DNA from: Crambe crambe
Taxonomy: Eukaryota; Porifera; Demospongiae; Poecilosclerida; Crambeidae
Reading direction: 5' to 3'
Length of the DNA stretch: 64,000 nt
Assembly (NCBI GenBank): GCA_963924555.1
Contig: OZ004584.1
Coordinates: 8,315,753-8,379,752 of the forward strand
The position numbers were made by a program, and so were the translations under genes. The stretch's first letter is position 1; the number at the start of each line of letters is the position of its first letter. The notes below the pieces were generated by a model. The model ran no database searches. It worked only from the letters and a program-made list of their open reading frames with translations, and had not been told where the DNA came from. Of the stretch, positions 54,964 through 64,000 are shown in pieces.

Positions 54964-57313
54964 CCCCACTCACTCTGACGCTCCTTGTCCCTTAGCTTAG
55001 CCTGGTAGTTCTGCTTCGTTTGGTCCAATTCTGAGCGTAACTTTTCAAACTCAGTATTAGCAGCATCCTTAGTTTCGCCAATCATGTGCTCCAAGTGACC
55101 AATCCGCTTGCTCTTAGTGGCAAGGATAGTCCGGAGGCGGGGAATTTCCCTAGCCATCTCCACATTCTCAGAAACTGCCTATAAAGTTTTTTTTCACGGA
55201 ACAAATGGTGGTATGAAAAGGTTTTTTGATAAGCCATCTATCCTTTACCTTTTTGTGGGCATGGTCTAGTTCTTCCAGATTCCGTTCCAGGAATTGGAAT
55301 TCCTTTAGTGGACGTACTTCCAGAGCAGAACTGTCGTCCAGAGACTTGCCCTTTACATGAGAGGACATGAACTCAAGGTACCTCTCTCGCACTTCATTCA
55401 GACGCTCCATCTCTCGAGACTATGGGAGGAGGGGGTGAGGAGGGGGAGGGGAAGGAAGGGGTGAGGGAGAGGGGAGGTAAGGAGGGGAGGGAAGGGGTGA
55501 GGAAGGGGAGGGGAAGGAAGGGGAGGGAGGGGTAAGGAGGGGGAAGGGAAGGAAGGGGAGGGAGGGGTAAGGAGGGGGAAGGGGTGAGGGAGAGGGGAGG
55601 TAAGGAGGGGAGGGAAGGGGTGAGGGGGGAGAGGGAAGGGGTGAGGAAGGGGAGGGGAGGGAAGGGGTGAGGGGGGAGAGGGAAGGGGTGAGGAAGGGGA
55701 GGGGAGGGAAGGGGTGGGGAAGGGAGGGAAGGGGTGAGGAAGGGAGGGAAGGGGTGAGGAAGGGGAGGGGAGGGAAGGGGTGAGGAAGGGGAAGGGGAGG
55801 GAGGGGTAAGGAGGAGAGGGAAGGGGAAGGGGAAGGGAGAGAGGGGTAAGGAGGGGAGGGAAGGGGTGAGGGAGAGGGGAGGTAAGGAGGGGAGGGAAGG
55901 GGTGAGGGGGAGAGGGAAGGGGTGAGGAAGGGGAAGGGGAGGGAGGGGTAAGGAGGGGAGGGAAGGGGTGAGAAAGGGGAAGGGAGGGAGGGGTAAGGAG
56001 GGGAGGGAGGGGTAAGGAGGAGGAAAGGGGTGAGGGGAGAGGGAAGGGATAAGAAAAGGGAAGGGGTAGGGGAAAGGGGAGGGGTAAGGAGAGATGAAAG
56101 GTACATGGTAAAAAGCAATTTTACTGAACATCTATCCTTTGCCACACAACATTAGAGTCACTCACCACAGTGTCAGTGAAGCCACCCAGGTCCTGCTGCA
56201 ATCTCTCCCTGACCTTAGCTTGCAACTCCATGTCCTTGAACTGCTGCTTCTCCAAGGAATACTTCCGATGCATATCCTGCAAGGATGCAACCACCTTGTT
56301 CATTGCAACAAGCTGTTCCTGGTGTTGCCTGCACAGAACAAAAATTAAACAGTCAAGACAGAGACAGAACTTGTCAAAGATATTTCTCTAATGAGTAAAA
56401 TTTCAGGGTCTCATTAAAAAAAAATTGTCCAAGTGGGGGCAAACACAACTGTGGAGGGACATCATCTACAACTTGTGTTGTAAGAGTGATAGACTTCCAA
56501 ATGAACCCAAGGGGAAATTCCCCTCCCTGCCTTCCCTAAATGAAACCCTATAGATATCTCATATTTATACTGACTGAGTGATGGAGGCGATATCTTCCTC
56601 CTTCTTGGAGATCTGTTCTTGGAGTTGTTGCACTTCCTTCACATGCAGAGCGTCTTTCTCGTCCATTTCTGCTTTGAAGGCTTTCTTCGTCATCCCAGGA
56701 GGAGGTGTCCCCTTCCCCTTTTGAATGAGGGTCTTTTCCCGTTTGCGAAGGTCTTCCAACTGTTCTTTGAGTTCTGATAATGCTGCCTCCATCATCTGTT
56801 TATTCTGCTCCATCTTGCGAAGGCTCGAGATCAGAAAGTTGTTCTGTGTCTCAAACTACAAGGGGAATTGGTGATGAGTAGTTGCTCCAAAATTGTTATT
56901 GAATTGGTAAAGGCACTCACTTCAAAAAGCTCTATATGCCATCAGGTTGGTAAAGGGTAGTCACTCTTAAAAACTCACTTCACTTAGCTTATTCTTGCAA
57001 GTGGTGAGTTCCACAGCAGCTGCCTGTGCCTTGTCTCTGGCCTCTTTCTCCGCTTTCTCTAGCACCTCTCGTTGCTTGGCCAACATGCGGACCTCACAGC
57101 GGAGGTTGGACACATGGATTCGTGCCTTGGTGTAGTCCTCGTCGGTCAGGTCTGCCGTGGGATCCACCTTACGCAGCTGGTCGTCCAATTTGGTGCCCAA
57201 TATCACCCCCACCTCGTGCAGTTCTCGGAAGAGAGTGGTCACTCTCTCCTGGTGTTTGCGCTTCTCTGCAGCAGTAGTGTCATGGAGGTGGTGCAGCTCC
57301 TTGGACTTGCTCT
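50997..57313 (-). CDS. Kinesin-1 heavy chain, stalk and tail exons (partial; motor lies beyond 64000)
   Basis: Minus-strand exons: 57313-56979, 56855-56575, 56328-56166, 55419-55249, 55178-54974, then 54252-54208, 54113-54045, 53702-53658, 53502-53431, 52699-52570 and 51105-50997. The first five encode coiled coil. VTTLFRELHEVGVILG, DYTKARIHVSNLRCEVRML and ELTTCKNKLSE line up with the KIF5 stalk segment around its VARLYISKIKSEV. FQFLERNLEELDHAHKK matches the KIF5 FLENNLEQLTKVHKQ. Tail exons encode VDQLTGLTRP, IDPLTGLSTT and a Ser-rich stretch. I see no IAK-type autoinhibitory motif. The last exon adds a hydrophobic C-terminal anchor (CACLCLALLALLCAILYAAL). If the preceding intron is retained, the protein ends ...FDPL at 52566. 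Kinesin-1 moves cargo along microtubules. Confidence 0.75.
53715..53784. repeat. (GA)n microsatellite
   Basis: About 33 uninterrupted AG units in a kinesin tail intron, just upstream (gene sense) of the exon at 53702-53658. Confidence 0.95.
53880..54005. repeat. Short tandem repeat GGTGTCCTGATTAGA
   Basis: Around eight imperfect 15-bp units (AGGTGTCCTGATTAG and the variant with CTAATTAA) in a kinesin intron. Confidence 0.75.
54901..54960. repeat. (CT)n microsatellite right after an exon donor
   Basis: About 30 CT units. On the gene strand this is (GA)n directly after the donor GTGAGTGGGGG of the exon ending at 54974. If unspliced it would read RERERE in frame. Confidence 0.95.
55420..56090. 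repeat. G-rich minisatellite (GGGGAGGGAAGGGGTGAGG) filling an intron
   Basis: About 670 bp of almost pure purine on the plus strand, built of GGGGAGGGAAGGGGTGAGGAA-like units. On the gene strand it is a polypyrimidine tract running straight into the acceptor CCCATAG before the exon at 55419. Long proline/serine/leucine ORFs on the minus strand are artefacts of composition. Confidence 0.9.
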
Positions 57314-60300
57314 CTATTGATTGCTGGTTTAATGAGAGGGGTAAACTCATAATATACCAGTATATGTGTATAGTTTGCCCTTGCTCTCTATTGATTGCTG
57401 GTTTAATGAGAGGGGCGAACTCATAATACTACCAGCACATCTATAGTTCATTGGTCTCTATTGATTGGTGATTAATGAGAAGCTGGTCTTTATTGATTAA
57501 CGAGAGGGGCAAAAGAATATGCCCTTGGGCTGGTCTTTTTTGATTTTTGATTAATGAGAGGGGGTCACTCGTATATGCCGTCTCTATTGATTAGTGAGAG
57601 GAGCAAAAGAGAGTCACTCATAATACTACCGGGCCGGTCTTTATTGATTGCTGATTAATGAGAGGGGCAAAAGAGAGTCACTCATAATACTACCGGGCCG
57701 GTCTTTATTGATTGCTGATTAATGAGAGGGGCAAAAGAGAGTCACTCATAATACTACCGGGCCGGTCTTTATTGATTGCTGATTAATGAGAGGGGCAAAA
57801 GAGAGTCACTCATAATACTACCGGGCCGGTCTTTATTGATTGCTGATTAATGAGAGGGGCAAAAGAGAGTCACTCATAATACTACCGGGCCGGTCTTTAT
57901 TGATTGCTGATTAATGAGAGGGGCAAAAGAGAGTCACTCATAATACTACCGGGCCGGTCTTTATTGATTGCTGATTAATGAGAGGGGCAAAAGAGAGTCA
58001 CTCATAATACTACCGGGCCGGTCTTTATTGATTGCTGATTAATGAGAGGGGCAAAAGAGAGTCACTCATAATACTACCGGGCCGGTCTTTATTGATTGCT
58101 GATTAATGAGAGGGGCAAAAGAGAGTCACTCATAATACTACCGGGCCGGTCTTTATTGATTGCTGATTAATGAGAGGGGCAAAAGAGAGTCACTCATAAT
58201 ACTACCGGGCCGGTCTTTATTGATTGCTGATTAATGAGAGGGGCAAAAGAGAGTCACTCATAATACTACCGGGCCGGTCTTTATTGATTGCTGATTAATG
58301 AGAGGGGCAAAAGAGAGTCACTCATAATACTACCGGGCCGGTCTTTATTGATTGCTGATTAATGAGAGGGGCAAAAGAGAGTCACTCATAATACTACCGG
58401 GCCGGTCTTTATTGATTGCTGATTAATGAGAGGGGCAAAAGAGAGTCACTCATAATACTACCGGGCCGGTCTTTATTGATTGCTGATTAATGAGAGGGGC
58501 AAAAGAGAGTCACTCATAATACTACCGGGCCGGTCTTTATTGATTGCTGATTAATGAGAGGGGCAAAAGAGAGTCACTCATAATACTACCGGGCCGGTCT
58601 TTATTGATTGCTGATTAATGAGAGGGGCAAAAGAGAGTCACTCATAATACTACCGGGCCGGTCTTTATTGATTGCTGATTAATGAGAGGGGCAAAAGAGA
58701 GTCACTCATAATACTACCGGGCCGGTCTTTATTGATTGCTGATTAATGAGAGGGGCAAAAGAGAGTCACTCATAATACTACCGGGCCGGTCTTTATTGAT
58801 TGCTGATTAATGAGAGGGGCAAAAGAGAGTCACTCATAATACTACCGGGCCGGTCTTTATTGATTGCTGATTAATGAGAGGGGCAAAAGAGAGTCACTCA
58901 TAATACTACCGGGCCGGTCTTTATTGATTGCTGATTAATGAGAGGGGCAAAAGAGAGTCACTCATAATACTACCGGGCCGGTCTTTATTGATTGCTGATT
59001 AATGAGAGGGGCAAAAGAGAGTCACTCATAATACTACCGGGCCGGTCTTTATTGATTGCTGATTAATGAGAGGGGCAAAAGAGAGTCACTCATAATACTA
59101 CCGGGCCGGTCTTTATTGATTGCTGATTAATGAGAGGGGCAAAAGAGAGTCACTCATAATACTACCGGGCCGGTCTTTATTGATTGCTGATTAATGAGAG
59201 GGGCAAAAGAGAGTCACTCATAATACTACCGGGCCGGTCTTTATTGATTGCTGATTAATGAGAGGGGCAAAAGAGAGTCACTCATAATACTACCGGGCCG
59301 GTCTTTATTGATTGCTGATTAATGAGAGGGGCAAAAGAGAGTCACTCATAATACTACCGGGCCGGTCTTTATTGATTGCTGATTAATGAGAGGGGCAAAA
59401 GAGAGTCACTCATAATACTACCGGGCCGGTCTTTATTGATTGCTGATTAATGAGAGGGGCAAAAGAGAGTCACTCATAATACTACCGGGCCGGTCTTTAT
59501 TGATTGCTGATTAATGAGAGGGGCAAAAGAGAGTCACTCATAATACTACCGGGCCGGTCTTTATTGATTGCTGATTAATGAGAGGGGCAAAAGAGAGTCA
59601 CTCATAATACTACCGGGCCGGTCTTTATTGATTGCTGATTAATGAGAGGGGCAAAAGAGAGTCACTCATAATACTACCGGGCCGGTCTTTATTGATTGCT
59701 GATTAATGAGAGGGGCAAAAGAGAGTCACTCATAATACTACCGGGCCGGTCTTTATTGATTGCTGATTAATGAGAGGGGCAAAAGAGAGTCACTCATAAT
59801 ACTACCGGGCCGGTCTTTATTGATTGCTGATTAATGAGAGGGGCAAAAGAGAGTCACTCATAATACTACCGGGCCGGTCTTTATTGATTGCTGATTAATG
59901 AGAGGGGCAAAAGAGAGTCACTCATAATACTACCGGGCCGGTCTTTATTGATTGCTGATTAATGAGAGGGGCAAAAGAGAGTCACTCATAATACTACCGG
60001 GCCGGTCTTTATTGATTGCTGATTAATGAGAGGGGCAAAAGAGAGTCACTCATAATACTACCGGGCCAGTCTTTATTGATTGCTGATTAATGAGAGGGGC
60101 AAAAGAGAGTCACTCATAATACTACCGGGCCGGTCTTTATTGATTGCTGATTAATGAGAGGGGCAAAAGAGAGTCACTCATAATACTACCGGGCCGGTCT
60201 TTATTGATTGCTGATTAATGAGAGGGGCAAAAGAGAGTCACTCATAATACTACCGGGCCGGTCTTTATTGATTGCTGATTAATGAGAGGGGCAAAAGAGA

Positions 60301-63300
60301 GTCACTCATAATACTACCGGGCGGTCTTTATTGATTGCTGATTAATGAGAGGGGCAAAAGAGAGTCACTCATAATACTACCGGGCCGGTCTTTATTGATT
60401 GCTGATTAATGAGAGGGGCAAAAGAGAGTCACTCATAATACTACCGGGCCGGTCTTTATTGATTGCTGATTAATGAGAGGGGCAAAAGAGAGTCACTCAT
60501 AATACTACCGGGCCGGTCTTTATTGATTGCTGATTAATGAGAGGGGCAAAAGAGAGTCACTCATAATACTACCGGGCCGGTCTTTATTGATTGCTGATTA
60601 ATGAGAGGGGCAAAAGAGAGTCACTCATAATACTACCGGGCCAGTCTTTATTGATTGCTGATTAATGAGAGGGGCAAAAGAGAGTCACTCATAATACTAC
60701 CGGGCCGGTCTTTATTGATTGCTGATTAATGAGAGGGGCAAAAGAGAGTCACTCATAATACTACCGGGCCGGTCTTTATTGATTGCTGATTAATGAGAGG
60801 GGCAAAAGAGAGTCACTCATAATACTACCGGGCCGGTCTTTATTGATTGCTGATTAATGAGAGGGGCAAAAGAGAGTCACTCATAATACTACCGGGCGGT
60901 CTTTATTGATTGCTGATTAATGAGAGGGGCAAAAGAGAGTCACTCATAATACTACCGGGCCGGTCTTTATTGATTGCTGATTAATGAGAGGGGCAAAAGA
61001 GAGTCACTCATAATACTACCGGGCCGGTCTTTATTGATTGCTGATTAATGAGAGGGGCAAAAGAGAGTCACTCATAATACTACCGGGCCGGTCTTTATTG
61101 ATTGTTGATTAATGAGAGGGGCAAAAGAGAGTCACTCATAATACTACCAGGCCGGTCTTTATTGATTGCTGATTAATGAGAGGGGCAAAAGAGAGTCACT
61201 CATAATACTACTGGGCCGGTCTTTATTGATTGCTGATTAATGAGAGGGGCAAAAGAGAGTCACTCATAATACTACCGGGCCGGTCTTTATTGATTGCTGA
61301 TTAATGAGAGGGGCAAAAGAGAGTCACTCATAATACTACCGGGCCGGTCTTTATTGATTGCTGATTAATGAGAGGGGCAAAAGAGAGTCACTCATAATAC
61401 TACCGGGCCGGTCTTTATTGATTGCTGATTAATGAGAGGGGCAAAAGAGAGTCACTCATAATACTACTGGGCCGGTCTTTATTGATTGCTGATTAATGAG
61501 AGGGGCAAAAGAGAGTCACTCATGATACTACCGGGCCGGTCTTTATTGATTGCTGATTAATGAGAGGGGCAAAAGAGAGTCACTCATAATACTACCGGGC
61601 CGGTCTTTATTGATTGCTGATTAATGAGAGGGGCAAAAGAGAGTCACTCATAATACTACCGGGCCGGTCTTTATTGATTGCTGATTAATGAGAGGGGCAA
61701 AAGAGAGTCACTCATAATACTACTGGGCCGGTCTTTATTGATTGTTGATTAATGAGAGGGGCAAAAGAGAGTCACTCATAATACTACCAGGCCGGTCTTT
61801 ATTGATTGCTGATTAATGAGAGGGGCAAAAGAGAGTCACTCATAATACTACTGGGCCGGTCTTTATTGATTGCTGATTAATGAGAGGGGCAAAAGAGAGT
61901 CACTCATAATACTACTGGGCCGGTCTTTATTGATTGCTGATTAATGAGAGGGGCAAAAGAGAGTCACTCATAATACTACCGGGCCGGTCTTTATTGATTG
62001 CTGATTAATGAGAGGGGCAAAAGAGAGTCACTCATAATACTACCGGGCGGTCTTTATTGATTGCTGATTAATGAGAGGGGCAAAAGAGAGTCACTCATAA
62101 TACTACCGGGCCGGTCTTTATTGATTGCTGATTAATGAGAGGGGCAAAAGAGAGTCACTCATAATACTACCGGGCCGGTCTTTATTGATTGCTGATTAAT
62201 GAGAGGGGCAAAAGAGAGTCACTCATAATACTACCGGGCCAGTCTTTATTGATTGCTGATTAATGAGAGGGGCAAAAGAGAGTCACTCATAATACTACCG
62301 GGCCGGTCTTTATTGATTGCTGATTAATGAGAGGGGCAAAAGAGAGTCACTCATAATACTACTGGGCCGGTCTTTATTGATTGTTGATTAATGAGAGGGG
62401 CAAAAGAGAGTCACTCATAATACTACCAGGCCGGTCTTTATTGATTGCTGATTAATGAGAGGGGCAAAAGAGAGTCACTCATAATACTACTGGGCCGGTC
62501 TTTATTGATTGCTGATTAATGAGAGGGGCAAAAGAGAGTCACTCATAATACTACTGGGCCGGTCTTTATTGATTGCTGATTAATGAGAGGGGCAAAAGAG
62601 AGTCACTCATAATACTACTGGGCCGGTCTTTATTGATTGCTGATTAATGAGAGGGGCAAAAGAGAGTCACTCATAATACTACTGGGCCGGTCTTTATTGA
62701 TTGCTGATTAATGAGAGGGGCAAAAGAGAGTCACTCATAATACTACTGGGCCGGTCTTTATTGATTGCTGATTAATGAGAGGGGCAAAAGAGAGTCACTC
62801 ATAATACTACTGGGCCGGTCTTTATTGATTGCTGATTAATGAGAGGGGCAAAAGAGAGTCACTCATAATACTACTGGGCCGGTCTTTATTGATTGCTGAT
62901 TAATGAGAGGGGCAAAAGAGAGTCACTCATAATACTACTGGGCCGGTCTTTATTGATTGCTGATTAATGAGAGGGGCAAAAGAGAGTCACTCATAATACT
63001 ACTGGGCCGGTCTTTATTGATTGCTGATTAATGAGAGGGGCAAAAGAGAGTCACTCATAATACTACTGGGCCGGTCTTTATTGATTGCTGATTAATGAGA
63101 GGGGCAAAAGAGAGTCACTCATAATACTACTGGGCCGGTCTTTATTGATTGCTGATTAATGAGAGGGGCAAAAGAGAGTCACTCATAATACTACTGGGCC
63201 GGTCTTTATTGATTGCTGATTAATGAGAGGGGCAAAAGAGAGTCACTCATAATACTACTGGGCCGGTCTTTATTGATTGCTGATTAATGAGAGGGGCAAA

Positions 63301-64000
63301 AGAGAGTCACTCATAATACTACTGGGCCGGTCTTTATTGATTGCTGATTAATGAGAGGGGCAAAAGAGAGTCACTCATAATACTACTGGGCCGGTCTTTA
63401 TTGATTGCTGATTAATGAGAGGGGCAAAAGAGAGTCACTCATAATACTACTGGGCCGGTCTTTATTGATTGCTGATTAATGAGAGGGGCAAAAGAGAGTC
63501 ACTCATAATACTACTGGGCCGGTCTTTATTGATTGCTGATTAATGAGAGGGGCAAAAGAGAGTCACTCATAATACTACTGGGCCGGTCTTTATTGATTGC
63601 TGATTAATGAGAGGGGCAAAAGAGAGTCACTCATAATACTACTGGGCCGGTCTTTATTGATTGCTGATTAATGAGAGGGGCAAAAGAGAGTCACTCATAA
63701 TACTACTGGGCCGGTCTTTATTGATTGCTGATTAATGAGAGGGGCAAAAGAGAGTCACTCATAATACTACTGGGCCGGTCTTTATTGATTGCTGATTAAT
63801 GAGAGGGGCAAAAGAGAGTCACTCATAATACTACTGGGCCGGTCTTTATTGATTGCTGATTAATGAGAGGGGCAAAAGAGAGTCACTCATAATACTACTG
63901 GGCCGGTCTTTATTGATTGCTGATTAATGAGAGGGGCAAAAGAGAGTCACTCATAATACTACTGGGCCGGTCTTTATTGATTGCTGATTAATGAGAGGGG
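57314..64000. repeat. 64-bp satellite array, about 99 copies, inside a kinesin intron
   Basis: From 57636 to the window end a 64-bp unit (starting GGTCTTTATTGATTGCTGAT) repeats with almost no change; 57314-57635 holds five or six degenerate, length-variable precursors. Differences are few: CCGGGCC or CTGGGCC, CCAGTC, GTTGATT and 63-bp units lacking one C. Variants recur at fixed intervals of 9 or 10 units, so blocks were copied together. From about 62440 nearly all units are the CTGGGCC type. The array continues beyond the window. On the kinesin sense strand each unit contains AATAAA. Confidence 0.97.

Noticed and set aside
55394-56145. Two 240-codon minus-strand ORFs rich in Pro, Ser, Leu and Phe
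   Set aside because: They are readings of the polypyrimidine intron in two frames, lying between well-supported kinesin exons.
57636-64000. Centromeric satellite
   Set aside because: The array starts at a kinesin exon and seems derived from that intron, so a local intronic expansion is the simpler reading; I cannot exclude wider spread.

Overview
The window is animal nuclear DNA. It has spliced genes with short introns, metazoan-only domain families (Ank-ZU5-UPA-Death, IRAK-like kinase, PH-PTB adaptor, kinesin-1), and AT-rich intergenic DNA full of TAGCTAGC and ATGCATGC strings. This fits a demosponge such as Amphimedon queenslandica; that assignment is inference, not a database match. Exon models come from GT/AG sites, phase and paralog comparison. 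Several multi-exon models sum to an exact multiple of three with one terminal stop.

Layout. (1) About 0.9-7.2 kb and 29-34.7 kb hold five copies of a small secreted, six-cysteine, probably GPI-anchored peptide gene (+). Three look intact and two are broken. Decayed Death-domain exons (-) lie between them. (2) 9.5-27.9 kb (-) is gene X, a membrane-leader/2A/ankyrin-repeat/ZU5/UPA/Death-domain gene. An 11.7-kb DNA transposon (10819-22520) interrupts one of its UPA-region exons, with a 6-bp target duplication. (3) The transposon has terminal inverted repeats that begin TATGGAAGCC and are filled with a 10-bp GGCGACAGNC minisatellite. It carries two convergent DDE integrase genes and two IRAK-like kinase genes (one intact, one truncated) in mirror-image order. 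(4) 36.2-42.0 kb (-) is gene Y, the intact paralog of X (11 exons, about 1656 aa), which supplies the empty insertion site. (5) 42.1-42.7 kb (-) is RPA3. It diverges from (6) a PH-PTB (DOK/IRS-type) adaptor gene at 42.97-47.3 kb (+). (7) 51.0-57.3 kb (-) is the stalk and tail end of a kinesin-1 heavy-chain gene; its motor part lies outside the window. (8) 57.3-64.0 kb is about 99 copies of a 64-bp satellite inside a kinesin intron.

How the parts connect. X and Y are tandem paralogs, and the duplicated segment also carried bits of RPA3 and the Death-domain exon. Each encodes a transmembrane leader ending in a canonical 2A motif (DVELNPGP), so translation should release a short membrane peptide and a separate Ank-ZU5-UPA-DD protein. 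The transposon carries its own innate-immunity-type kinase. The pair integrase plus kinase occurs in both halves, which suggests the kinase is a standing component of this transposon family rather than an accidental passenger.
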